64,000 nucleotides of DNA. Source: Filimonas lacunae. GTDB taxonomy: Bacteria; Bacteroidota; Bacteroidia; Chitinophagales; Chitinophagaceae. A model generated the notes under the pieces. That model worked only from the letters and a program-made list of their open reading frames with translations, was not told the DNA's origin and ran no database searches. The stretch is from NCBI RefSeq assembly GCF_002355595.1, contig NZ_AP017422.1, positions 7,382,823 through 7,446,822 of the forward strand. The letters are read 5' to 3'. Shown here in pieces: positions 28,482 through 40,008 of this stretch (its first letter is position 1; each line of letters opens with the position of its first letter). The translations under genes and the position numbers were made by a program.

Positions 28482-29969
28482 CTACTGTTCCAGGATTTGC
28501 TTCACATACGCCAGCCATTTAAACGCCGGGACTTCATTGCTAATGAAATAATCCGGCTGCAAACCGCGATCATCTATAATATATTGTGGAATTCGCTTGC
28601 TGCGAGATAGACTATACCCTAATTCATATTCGTTGCAAGGGTCTTTTATAGAGTACATATTTGAAATGTCAGCTGCCCCAAAAGTAGGAGTTCCGAAAAA
28701 TTTTACTTTTTTGCTTTGCCTGGCCGCCAGCACAAATTATTCGGCTGAGCTACCTACTTCACCATCTATTATAATGCCCACTTGTTTGGGGTATGCTCTT
28801 TTTGTGGCAGCGTCTTCCCCTTCTTTTTCTTTTATAGGCTCTTTCAAATAGATAAATTCTCCCAAATGCTTCTGTAAGGTATCGTATGATTTCTTTGCCC
28901 ATTCCCTCTGTTCATCAGTAAAAAAAGTTTTGTATTCCGGTTTATTAATGTAATCCAACATCCTGTTATTATTTATGGATGTACTCAGGTATTCAACTCC
29001 AAAAGTTGATATTGGATTTGTTTTTAAATAGGGGATGATATGACTGAAGCTAAAATCGCTACCGCCTCCATTACCTCGAATATCGATAATAAGGGTTGGC
29101 ATTTTTGACAGTATTTCATCGTTCGCGTCTAGCACGCTGTCAATTGCCTTTTTCTGTCTCGGATCAAATGAAGGGATTCTGAAATACAGAGTATTGTTGT
29201 CGAGCTGTTTTATAAATGGGCTTTTGGCATTCCCTGATGTTAAATACTCCTGGACTTCTGTTTCCGTAGGAAGAACCGGTGCCAGCCGCTTCAACCAAAG
29301 GCCGGCAACGTGTAAATAATTCTGACCCATACATTCTATATGGTCGCTTTTAGCTTTGGAATGATCGCGCATATAAGCTATTCCCTTTAACTCATTACCC
29401 TCTCTTACTATTTCCAGTTTTATCTGTTCTGATTCCCAATAAGGAGAAACATTATTTATTAGGATACCCTTATATCCATTTTCTGTTTTTTTAATAGCAA
29501 TTTTATATGGTGTGCCATCCCAAATACCCTCAAAGTCCTGAGTTTTTTTATTGCTCAAGTATTTTTCAAATTCAGGAAGAGAAATTGGTAATCGCGGCCA
29601 TTCTTTAAATTGATTTTTAATGGAAAGGGTATCTAATTGTTTGGCAAGAGCCGGGCTTTCGTTGCCCTTTTCCCTCTCAAGCGTTTTGATGTAAATATGC
29701 CCTTTTCTAAAAAAATGCAACCATTCCTGTAGTACAGGTAAGCATTCTTCCCTGGTTTTTGCCACATTGATTTTTTCCTGGATTTTTTGAGTATGATAAT
29801 CATAGGCAGCCTGCCCTTTTATGGAAAGTATGTATTTAAATCCCGCATCATTTTCCTAAAAAGTCTTTTTCAACCATTGGAAGGCTGTGCTACAGTTGCA
29901 GTTCTGGCAATAGGCAAATCCTGTTCCGATAAATAGAAGGCAGAAGGTTAATAAGCGTTTGATAAACAT
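28482..29969 (-). pseudogene. S41-family peptidase gene interrupted by two in-frame stops
   Basis: Read from ATG at 29969, this is a 496-codon S41 (C-terminal-processing/tail-specific type) peptidase with a signal peptide (FIKRLLTFCLLFIGTGFAYC). The middle carries LIIDIRGNGGGSDFSF and the catalytic-serine segment GEVGSSAE, and the C-terminal part has KVKFFGTPTFGAAD. Two stop codons interrupt a single unbroken frame: TAG at 29858-29856 (codon 38, after LKKTF) and TAA at 28739-28737 (codon 411, right after GSSAE). The second would be Gln if CAA had mutated to TAA. There is no frameshift anywhere. TAG and TAA are used as normal stops in neighbouring genes, so recoding is unlikely and recent inactivation is favoured. 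Confidence 0.88.
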
Positions 29970-30263
29970 ATTCGATTTTCTATGTAAAAAACAATCAATC
30001 ATTATATTATAACTCAAAATAGTCTTGCGCTCTTATAGGCCTATACGCAAAACTTTAATAAATGTTACTCGACCTGGTAGATTACAACATCTATTTGTCT
30101 AAAAATAATGTATTCAAAAATATTAGTATAATAAAATAAGGATAGTATGTTTCGCAATCATATTCATTTCATTAACAAAAGAATATCAGTAGTTGTCCGC
30201 TGCCCCTGAAACTAAGTTTAGTTACCTGGTTCGTTCAATATTCACGCACTCTACGGTAATAGC

Positions 30264-30301
30264 GGATTATACGCAAAAGTTGTGGAGTGGAATAACTTTT
30301 A
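30264..30301 (+). repeat. Left arm of inverted repeat around the AT-rich array
   Basis: This arm of about 38 bases contains CGCAAAAGTTGTGGAGT (30272-30288), whose exact reverse complement lies at 30982-30998. Similarity extends on both sides (GGAT before; GGAAT/AGAAT and CTTTTA after) with a few mismatches. It faces the right arm across about 670 bases that contain the 84-bp-period array. Confidence 0.85.
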
Positions 30302-30346
30302 GCGATTCAGGACTATCTTCTGAGATATGCCCTTCATTAAACAAAT

Positions 30347-30960
30347 GTTGCCGGACCAGCTAACCAACTTCCTTGTTGGACTTTATGACGCCATTTACAA
30401 ATTTGCTGATGAAAATTACAAATTCTCAGCGCAAAGTTTGAAACCTTTGAGCCGCATCAGGTAACCTACTGGCATAATTTTAAGATTTGCGCATGGCAGC
30501 AAGCAACTTTCTAAGCAACATTTGAAATCTCAGAAAGTGCTCAGAAAACACACGGACCAAAATCTAAAGTTCTGGCGAAAGAGAAAACAGCCTTCTGATG
30601 AAAATTGGAAACTTTAAAAAATGCCCAGGAAGCTTGCCGCCCATTCCTATAAGTTTGCAGGCAACAATTACAAATTCTCAGCTCAAAATTTGAAATCTTT
30701 GAGCCGCATAGGACAGCCTATTGGCGTAATTTTAAGATTTGCGCATGGTAGCAAGCAACTTTCTAAGCAACATTTGTAATCTCATAAAGTGTCCAGGAAA
30801 CATGCTGTCGAAAATCTAAAGTTTTGGCGGAGGAGAAAACAACCTTTGATGAAAATTGAAAACTTTAAAAAGTACCCACGGAACTTTCCGACCATTTCTA
30901 TAAATTAGCGGGTGACAATTACAAGTTGCTGCGCGAAAAAATAAAGTGGTTTTTTAAGCA
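30347..30960 (+). repeat. AT-rich tandem array, 84-bp units in a 252-bp higher-order repeat
   Basis: About seven units start near 30347, 30431, 30515, 30599, 30683, 30767 and 30851. Adjacent units are diverged, but every third unit is closely similar: ATTACAAATTCTCAGC recurs at 30415 and 30667 (252 bases), CTTTCTAAGCAACATTTG recurs 252 bases apart, and a weaker third copy starts near 30918. So the structure is a 3 x 84 higher-order repeat. Unlike the array at 27658 there is no long open frame on either strand. No sequence identity to that array was recognised by eye, only the same unit length. Confidence 0.88.
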
Positions 30961-30969
30961 GCCCTATTG

Positions 30970-31006
30970 TAAAAGTATTCTACTCCACAACTTTTGCGCA
31001 TGATCC
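30970..31006 (-). repeat. Right arm of inverted repeat around the AT-rich array
   Basis: ACTCCACAACTTTTGCG (30982-30998) is the exact reverse complement of 30272-30288, and the arm extends to about 30970 and 31006 with mismatches. No clear target-site duplication flanks the pair and no transposase lies between the arms. Confidence 0.85.
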
Positions 31007-31530
31007 AATGATGCCTTACAAACCGGGATAAGTTAGGCAAAATAAAACCTGCTGGATTACAGCGGGCTTATCATGCTCGTGATCCTAGATGGAGAAATAT
31101 CTAACAAATTTCTGTTTGATTTGGTCGCTTTTTCGAAATTGCCGGACCTGCCTAATTGCCCAAGCCCCTCAGTAGGTTTGTGTTTTTCGAGTAAAAAATG
31201 ATTAGGCGAGAAGGCTCAATGCTTCTGTAAGAATTTCGAAGCGATTAAAGACTTGCCTGTTATAATCAAGTTTATGGGTTCTTCATATGTCCTCCTTACA
31301 ACATCGAAACAGCCCCGATATATAAATTTTCAAATAGTTGGATCACAATATCGTTTGTGATAGTTAGTTCGCCTATTTTTTCACCCCTTTCACTATTATG
31401 GGTTACATACTTACCTGAATAATATATGGTGACAGTAAAAGGGAGGCAAATATAAAAATGCTGCTATGTGAACGTTTTTTTCGTAGTATGTTGTATTTTA
31501 AACCTTTAACTCACGCTACAATAAAACTTT
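31007..31530. other. Gene-free AT-rich stretch before dGTPase
   Basis: No plausible coding frame, tRNA or strong hairpin was recognised here. The 294 bases between the pseudogene start (29969) and the left inverted-repeat arm are likewise empty. The last 100 bases must hold the promoter for the dGTPase gene; no convincing TAnnTTTG box was found. Confidence 0.5.
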
Positions 31531-33171
31531 ATGAGAATGGATTGGAATAAGCTTTTATCAAATAAAAGGATAAAGCAGTCAAAAATAGCAGACATTAGAA
31601 ATGAGTATGAGAGTGATTACGGTAGAATTATTTTTAGTCCTGCTTTAAGGAGGATGCACGATAAGACACAGGTTTTTCCTTTAACTACAGATGATAATAT
31701 TCATTCTCGATTAACCCATTCAAACGAGGTGATGTCATTGGGATATACTTTTGGATTAAAGCTTAGTAAGTCAGAGCTTTTGCAAAGCAGAACCGGGAAA
31801 ACTGAGTTAGAACTGTTAAGGATTTTCCCCATTTTATTGCAGGGGGTTTGTTTGGTTCATGATATAGGCAATGCTCCTTTTGGACATTTTGGAGAAACTA
31901 TAGTATCAGATTATTTTAAAAGAAAAGATGAAGAGGAACATGCCAATTTTTATAATTTAACAGAGAGGGAGAAGAAAGATTTCTTTCATTATGATGGCAA
32001 CGCACAGGGATTGCGAGTGTTGACTAAGTTACAGTATTTAGATAATCCTTTTGGGTTGAATCTAACATATGCTACTTTAGCTTCATACCTTAAATACCCT
32101 AATTTTCAGGAGATTAATTCGGAAGCTGAAAGGCGACTAAAAAGTGAGGGGAAATTACTTTCTAAGCGAATCGAAAAAAGTAAACATGGAGTTTTTGCTT
32201 CGGAAGAGCATTATTTTTCTATGATTATTGAGGAATGTGGGTTAAGGCTAAATGACAGAACATTAAGGCATCCTTTATGTTATTTAATGGAAGCGGCAGA
32301 TTCAATCGCCTATTTATGTATGGATATGGAGGATGGGTTTAATAAGGGCCTGTTCGATATTCAATATGTTGGTGAATGTTTTGGTAAAAATGAATCAGCT
32401 ATTGCAAAGAAAATTGCTTCTACTTGTGGAGATCCTTTTTTGACACCGAATGCTAAAATTGTCAACATTCGAATCAGCTTAATACGTTACTTCGTTGATC
32501 TTGCTTTTAGGAATTTTGAAGAAAATCTTGAAAAAATTGAGCTTGGGGAGTATAATATGGAGTTAATCAGAGAGGATTCTGATAAAGTTTATAAGGTGTT
32601 AGAGAGCTTTTGTAAAGAGAAAATTTTTAAATCGAGAGAGATAAATTATTTGGAGTCTACAGGGCATTCGGTTTTTATTGGACTTCTAGATTTTTACATT
32701 GAGTTTCTTTTTAATCCGAATCCTAAGTATGTTCAACGAGCAAAAAATTTAATTTCCAAATCAGTAATTAGTTGTGCAATTGAAGAGAACCTGGTTGAGA
32801 TAGGAGATCGGAAGCTTGAAAAACTGATAGCTTCTTTGACAATGGATATAGAAAGATTTGCTGGTAATGCTGATTATATAGCGGAGAAAAGAAAAGAGCA
32901 GGATATGCTTTCTACTAAGCATAAACGGTTCTCTGAAATAGCAAAAGATTATGAGAAGATGTTTAAAAGGCAGTTTTTTGAGGTCTTTGAAGAAGCCGAG
33001 TTAGTGGAATTAAGAACAATGAGAAAGGAACTTTATGAAATAGCTGAGCCAGATTTTGAGGATTTAAACGACTATTATAAATTTAGAATAATTTTGGACT
33101 TTATTTCTGGCATGACTGATCAGTATGCCTTAGATCATTATCAAAAAATAAGTGGACAGAAGATTAGCTGA
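31531..33171 (+). CDS. dgt: dGTPase (HD-domain deoxynucleotide triphosphohydrolase)
   Basis: This 546-residue protein matches the dGTP triphosphohydrolase family, which cleaves dGTP to deoxyguanosine and triphosphate. The N-terminal motif YESDYGRIIFSPALRRMHDK and KTQVFPL are family hallmarks. HD-domain metal ligands are visible: His63 (RLTHSNEV), His110-Asp111 (LVHDIGNAPFGHFGE) and Asp257 (EAADSIAYLCMD). An ATG two codons downstream (MDWNKLL) is an alternative start. It is clearly more AT-rich than the flanking housekeeping genes and overlaps the next gene by 20 bases. Some enzymes of this family protect bacteria from phage by lowering dNTP pools; such a role here is inference from the partner gene and tRNA-proximal location. 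Confidence 0.92.
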   Translation: MRMDWNKLLSNKRIKQSKIADIRNEYESDYGRIIFSPALRRMHDKTQVFPLTTDDNIHSRLTHSNEVMSLGYTFGLKLSKSELLQSRTGKTELELLRIFPILLQGVCLVHDIGNAPFGHFGETIVSDYFKRKDEEEHANFYNLTEREKKDFFHYDGNAQGLRVLTKLQYLDNPFGLNLTYATLASYLKYPNFQEINSEAERRLKSEGKLLSKRIEKSKHGVFASEEHYFSMIIEECGLRLNDRTLRHPLCYLMEAADSIAYLCMDMEDGFNKGLFDIQYVGECFGKNESAIAKKIASTCGDPFLTPNAKIVNIRISLIRYFVDLAFRNFEENLEKIELGEYNMELIREDSDKVYKVLESFCKEKIFKSREINYLESTGHSVFIGLLDFYIEFLFNPNPKYVQRAKNLISKSVISCAIEENLVEIGDRKLEKLIASLTMDIERFAGNADYIAEKRKEQDMLSTKHKRFSEIAKDYEKMFKRQFFEVFEEAELVELRTMRKELYEIAEPDFEDLNDYYKFRIILDFISGMTDQYALDHYQKISGQKIS

Positions 33172-33904
33172 TATATCGAACTCGAAGTCTTATTCAAATG
33201 AGTTTTTGTATTACTTAAAAAGTAATATAGGAATCGAAGCATTTAGCTTCTTGGATGAGTTATCTCGCTTTGCTGAGGTGCATATTTTTAGTGGTGTTAT
33301 TAGGAACTTTTTTTTAAATTATAAGGGTAAGATTAGGGATTTAGACATTGTTATAAAATTCGATGAAAGTTTAATGGAATTTGCTTTTAGGGCATATTCT
33401 TGGAAGAGAAATAGTTTTGGTGGATACAAAGTGGAGGTTGGAAACTTGACCTTTGATATATGGCATATTAGTAACACATGGGCTTATTCTGAGAAAAAAG
33501 TGTCGCGAGAGCTTTTTGAACATTACAGTTTGCCTAATACCGTTTTTTTTAACTTTTCTTCAGTTGTTTTTGACTTTAACAACAAGGAGTTTGTTTATAC
33601 ACCAACTTTTAAACGATTTTTAGAAACAAGGGAGTTGGATTTAGTTTTAGAAGAAAACCCATTGCCCCATCTGTGCATTGTTAATACGTTTTATTACAAG
33701 CATAAATACTTTTTGGGAGTTTCAAAGGAATTACAAAAGTATTGCATTAGCCACTTTGAGAAATATAATGAGGATGATTTCGAAAAAATTCAGCGCAAGC
33801 ATTTTAACGACGTTATATATCCATATCACTATATAAAAGAGTATCTAAAGGTTTTTGCAAAAAACTTAGGAAAAAAAGATCTGGGGTTTTCTGTCAATAT
33901 GTGA
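33152..33904 (+). CDS. Putative minimal nucleotidyltransferase (CCA/poly(A)-polymerase head-like)
   Basis: This 250-residue protein begins at GTG 33152 inside the last 20 bases of the dGTPase gene. Residues 45-70 read IFSGVIRNFFLNYKGKIRDL followed by DIVIKF. This resembles the class II nucleotidyltransferase head pattern G-x-x-R-(D/N)-x(n)-D-x-D, with Asp63 and Asp65 as probable metal ligands. The glycine pair before Arg is reduced to SG and the usual RD is RN. The C-terminal half (about 150-250) is helical, Lys/Tyr/Phe-rich and unrecognised. Overlap with dGTPase implies co-translation and joint function. It could modify a nucleotide, RNA or protein; the target cannot be read. Base composition is AT-rich like its partner. 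Confidence 0.65.
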   Translation: MDRRLADISNSKSYSNEFLYYLKSNIGIEAFSFLDELSRFAEVHIFSGVIRNFFLNYKGKIRDLDIVIKFDESLMEFAFRAYSWKRNSFGGYKVEVGNLTFDIWHISNTWAYSEKKVSRELFEHYSLPNTVFFNFSSVVFDFNNKEFVYTPTFKRFLETRELDLVLEENPLPHLCIVNTFYYKHKYFLGVSKELQKYCISHFEKYNEDDFEKIQRKHFNDVIYPYHYIKEYLKVFAKNLGKKDLGFSVNM

Positions 33905-33954
33905 TTTGTGACAAGGATATTGGCCTATTTAGCTAGAAAGTTATTCAGAAATTA

Positions 33955-33994
33955 AAAACGCGATTTTTAGTCAATTGGCTAAAAATCGCGTTTT
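33955..33994. terminator. Strong bidirectional terminator hairpin
   Basis: A 16-bp perfect stem (AAAACGCGATTTTTAG at 33955-33970, CTAAAAATCGCGTTTT at 33979-33994) with an 8-base loop. A-rich and T-rich arms let it stop transcription from both the nucleotidyltransferase gene and the opposing tRNA gene. Confidence 0.88.
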
Positions 33995-33997
33995 ATG

Positions 33998-34069
33998 TGG
34001 TCCTGACAAGAATCGAACTTGTATCTAAAGTTTAGGAAACTTCTATTCTATCCATTGAACTACAGGACC
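33998..34069 (-). tRNA. tRNA-Arg (anticodon CCT)
   Basis: Read on the minus strand, the 72-base gene starts GGTCCTG and ends CAGGACC plus discriminator A, forming a 7-bp acceptor stem. A D-arm (GTTCAATGGATAGAAT), an anticodon stem GAAGT/ACTTT with loop TTCCTAA (anticodon CCT, reading AGG), and a T-arm with GTTCGATTC are all visible. CCA is not encoded. It borders the AT-rich dGTPase unit; tRNA genes are frequent integration sites, but no duplicated 3' end was found. Confidence 0.95.
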
Positions 34070-34172
34070 TGTAGTTTCTTTCGGCTGCAAAAATAATGGA
34101 ATACAGCATTATACAATCTAAAAATCTTTAGTTTGTGTTAACCGCCTATCTTTGCCGCTCGAAAATTGATGT

Positions 34173-34823
34173 ATGAAGTTCTACAACGTCCTTATTAAAT
34201 ACCGTTTCTGGCTGGGGATTCTGGCCATTGTGCTGGCGGTAACTGTGAACGTAACCACAGGGTTCTGGCCTTCTTTTATCTTGTATTTCCTTGGTGTAAT
34301 TGCTTTATTCAGCCATTTTTTCATCGGACCACTGCGTTTGATACAGGAGCCGATGGAACAGGGTCGTGTAGAGGAAGTGGAGAAAATATTAAATTCTATC
34401 TGGTTTCCCAACCTCTTATATAAGCCTATCCGTTCTACGTATTTTACCATTAAGGGTAACATGGCCATGATGTCGCAGGATTTTGATGCGGCAGAAAAGC
34501 ACCTGAAAAAAAGCTCTGAACTTGGATCTCCCATGCCGGAAGCCGAAGGTGCCAACAAATTACAGCTGGGTATGATGGCCTTACAGAAAGGTGATTTTAG
34601 AAACGGAGAGCAATATATCCGTGCTGCTATCCGCGCCGGTATTCCGGATAAGGAAAGCGAAGCGGTGGCTTACCTGAGTATGTGCCAGATATTTATGAAC
34701 AAGCGCGAGTTCAGGGCTGCTAAAGACTTTTTCCGTAAGGCAAAAGCCTGTAAGCCTACCACCAAAGAGGTGATCAGTCAGATTAAAGAGATTGAAAAAT
34801 ATATTTCACGTATACCTGGATAA
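34173..34823 (+). CDS. Membrane protein with TPR-like repeats
   Basis: This 216-residue protein has two closely spaced membrane helices near the N-terminus (about 12-30 and 33-55) and then a soluble helical part with TPR-like repeats (GNMAMMSQDFDAAEKHLKKS; LGMMALQKGDFRNGEQYI; LSMCQIFMNKREFRAAKDFF). It is probably an inner-membrane protein with a cytoplasmic TPR scaffold. No enzyme motif was seen. It is a single gene between the tRNA-Arg gene and a bidirectional terminator. Its function is unknown. Confidence 0.85.
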   Translation: MKFYNVLIKYRFWLGILAIVLAVTVNVTTGFWPSFILYFLGVIALFSHFFIGPLRLIQEPMEQGRVEEVEKILNSIWFPNLLYKPIRSTYFTIKGNMAMMSQDFDAAEKHLKKSSELGSPMPEAEGANKLQLGMMALQKGDFRNGEQYIRAAIRAGIPDKESEAVAYLSMCQIFMNKREFRAAKDFFRKAKACKPTTKEVISQIKEIEKYISRIPG

Positions 34824-34842
34824 GGATAAGTGATACCGTAAC

Positions 34843-34878
34843 AAAAAATAAAAGGGCCATAAGGCCCTTTTATTTTTT
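34843..34878. terminator. Bidirectional terminator between convergent TPR and nth genes
   Basis: An A-rich arm ending AAAAGGGCC (to 34858) pairs with GGCCCTTTT (from 34863) and its T-rich extension, with a 4-base loop ATAA. The stem is about 15 bp. The nth stop codon (34872-34870) lies inside the stem. Confidence 0.88.
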
Positions 34879-35517
34879 TATCACTTTCCTGTAGTAGTTA
34901 CATATTTCGGTAAGCCCGCACTGGGGACATTTAGGATTGCGGGCCAGGCAAATATACCTGCCGTGCAATATGAGCCAGTGGTGGGCTTTATGAATGAGTT
35001 CGGTAGGGAAGTTTTTAATCAGTTGTTTTTCTACGGCCAGCGGGGTGGTGGCGGTAGTAGTGGTAAGGCCTAACCGGTGCGATACACGGAACACGTGTGT
35101 ATCAACAGCCATATTGGGCTGTGCATCTATCACAGAAGTAATTACATTGGCTGTTTTGCGACCTACGCCGGGCAGTTTTACCAGTTCGTCCACCGTCATA
35201 GGCACTTCCCCTTTAAAATCGTGTATCAACATATTAGCCATGCCTATGAGGTGCTTGGTTTTGTTGTTGGGGTACGAAATGCTTCTGATAAAAGGGAACA
35301 ACTCGTCGAAGGTGGCATTTGCCATTGCATAGGGAGTGGGGTAGTGGGCAAACAAAACGGGGGTAGTGAGGTTTACCCGTTTATCGGTACACTGGGCGGA
35401 TAGTATTACTGCTACCAGTAATTGAAACGGATTGTCGTACAGCAATTCTGTTTCGGCATCCGGGGCGTGTTTTTCGAAATAATTGATTACAAACTGGTAC
35501 TTCTCCTTTCGTGTCAT
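34870..35517 (-). CDS. nth: Endonuclease III (DNA glycosylase/AP lyase)
   Basis: This 215-residue base-excision-repair enzyme removes oxidised pyrimidines and nicks abasic sites. It has the helix-hairpin-helix LPGVGRKTANVI with catalytic Lys121, the catalytic Asp139 in MAVDTHVFRVSHRLGL, and a C-terminal 4Fe-4S loop with Cys spacing 6-2-5 (CLARNPKCPQCGLTEIC). Length matches the family (about 211). It is transcribed convergently with the TPR gene and precedes a small gene of the same strand orientation with a 35-base gap. Confidence 0.97.
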   Translation of the reverse strand: MTRKEKYQFVINYFEKHAPDAETELLYDNPFQLLVAVILSAQCTDKRVNLTTPVLFAHYPTPYAMANATFDELFPFIRSISYPNNKTKHLIGMANMLIHDFKGEVPMTVDELVKLPGVGRKTANVITSVIDAQPNMAVDTHVFRVSHRLGLTTTTATTPLAVEKQLIKNFPTELIHKAHHWLILHGRYICLARNPKCPQCGLTEICNYYRKVIKK

Positions 35518-35552
35518 AGTAGTATGATAAAAACTGACACGAAAATACCGGC

Positions 35553-35831
35553 TTATCTTATATCTGCCGCAGGTTTGGGATATAACGTTGCATAAGCAAG
35601 CTTCTCCCGCTTTTGGGTTTTGTAAAGATGATTGAGTACGTTTTGCAGGCTTTTGTGTTTAGGCGCCTGTAAAGGTGCGCTGTTTAGTTGTTCTTTGGCC
35701 TCTTTCAATACTTGCAATTTTTCGCGTAAGGCCCAGTTATCTTGTAACATAGCGGCAATATTTGAACGTTCTACGGCAGGCAAATCGTCATCTAAGTACA
35801 GCAATAGATCTTCAGTAGTACAATTGTGCAT
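35553..35831 (-). CDS. Small conserved-looking hypothetical protein
   Basis: This 92-residue protein starts MHNCTTEDLLLYLDDDLPAV, a layout (short, with His/Cys near the start followed by an acidic helix) recalling the N-terminal zinc-finger-like segment of anti-sigma factors, but only one cysteine is present. It is hydrophilic, has no membrane helix and is rich in Leu, Lys and Gln. It lies between the DivIC-like gene and nth on the same strand, with an 81-base gap upstream. Its function is unknown, and the anti-sigma resemblance is weak. Confidence 0.65.
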   Translation of the reverse strand: MHNCTTEDLLLYLDDDLPAVERSNIAAMLQDNWALREKLQVLKEAKEQLNSAPLQAPKHKSLQNVLNHLYKTQKREKLAYATLYPKPAADIR

Positions 35832-35912
35832 AGTGATCTGGTAACAATGTTATAAAAGCAGTACAGACAATTAATTAAACGGCAGATAGGTGCTGTTATT
35901 GTCTGGAATTGG

Positions 35913-36224
35913 TTACTTTTTTTTGGAGTCGGGTGTTTCTACAATGTACACATCTTCATTGTCACGCTTCATGTAGTAGTTTTCCCGGGCGTATTTTTCC
36001 AGTGCGGCCGGATTATTCTGCAGTTCGGCCAGTTCTTTCTTCGTCTTCTCTATTTCTTCTACGTAAAACTGTTTACTGGCCTGTAGTTCTTTCAGCTGTT
36101 TTTTTCTTTCCATTTGCGTAAAAACATCATTGCGATCAAAAAACAGCATCAGCAGGGCAAATGCAGTTACCGACAGCAGGTATTTATTTTTAAGCAATGA
36201 GAAAATGGCCACAGCTTTTTTCAT
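35913..36224 (-). CDS. Septum formation initiator, FtsB/DivIC family
   Basis: This 103-residue bitopic membrane protein has a short cytoplasmic N-terminus, one membrane helix (about 13-28, YLLSVTAFALLMLFF) and a coiled coil (about 35-75). The conserved ARENYYMKRDNEDVYIV motif of the DivIC/FtsB family follows. Such proteins link late division proteins (FtsL, FtsQ) at the septum. It follows enolase on the same strand after an 83-base gap containing a terminator; eno-ftsB neighbourhood is also seen in other bacteria. Confidence 0.9.
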   Translation of the reverse strand: MKKAVAIFSLLKNKYLLSVTAFALLMLFFDRNDVFTQMERKKQLKELQASKQFYVEEIEKTKKELAELQNNPAALEKYARENYYMKRDNEDVYIVETPDSKKK

Positions 36225-36240
36225 AAAAGTAAAGGTAGAT

Positions 36241-36285
36241 AAAAACTCAATAGCCGGGTATGACTATCGTCATCCCGGCTATTGA
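36241..36285 (-). terminator. Terminator downstream of enolase
   Basis: On the minus strand the 12-bp stem TCAATAGCCGGG/CCCGGCTATTGA (36285-36274 and 36258-36247) is followed by GTTTTT. It separates enolase from the DivIC-like gene, so the latter may have its own promoter or rely on read-through. Confidence 0.8.
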
Positions 36286-36307
36286 AGTTTATGACTATTT
36301 GTTAGTC

Positions 36308-37600
<1,293 letters not shown>

Positions 37601-37702
37601 TTATTGGTTTAATGTTTTAGAATAGAGGTCATTGGTTAATTGTGGTGCAAATAAACAATCTTTTTTGCGTACATACAGCTAACTGGTGTTAGTTAATAGT
37701 TG

Positions 37703-39910
<2,208 letters not shown>

Positions 39911-39942
39911 TTAGCTTACGGCGAAGCGCATGCCTGCAGGGG

Positions 39943-39959
39943 TATGTAAAAATTACACA
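39943..39959. promoter_or_regulatory. Operator palindrome before the NUDIX regulator
   Basis: TATGTAAAAATTACACA carries the inverted repeat TGTAA-AAA-TTACA. It matches the perfect palindrome before susC (40856-40872) at 16 of 17 positions. A promoter -7-like box TATTTTTG (39976-39983, fitting TAnnTTTG) lies 16 bases downstream, so the operator overlaps the expected -33 region. This suggests negative autoregulation. Confidence 0.8.
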
Positions 39960-39975
39960 AACGAGAGGAATATTG

Positions 39976-39983
39976 TATTTTTG
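39976..39983 (+). promoter_or_regulatory. Bacteroidota-type promoter -7 box
   Basis: TATTTTTG fits the Bacteroidota consensus TAnnTTTG and lies 25 bases before the ATG of the NUDIX regulator. The matching -33 TTTG is not present; that position is occupied by the operator. Confidence 0.55.
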
Positions 39984-40008
39984 AACCTAAACCCGCATTA
40001 TTGCCATT

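Noticed and set aside
28482-29969. Stop-codon reassignment or programmed read-through in the S41 gene
   Set aside because: Both TAG and TAA terminate other genes in the window (for example TAG for the gene ending at 6101 and the SusE-like gene), and no stem-loop context for read-through was seen.
30264-31006. Insertion sequence
   Set aside because: Inverted repeats are present but there is no transposase frame and no clear target duplication; kept only as an inverted-repeat-bounded unit.
33998-34069. Integrated element with duplicated tRNA end
   Set aside because: I looked for a second copy of the tRNA 3' end in 28440-31530 and saw none, and there is no integrase; island status rests only on composition and location.
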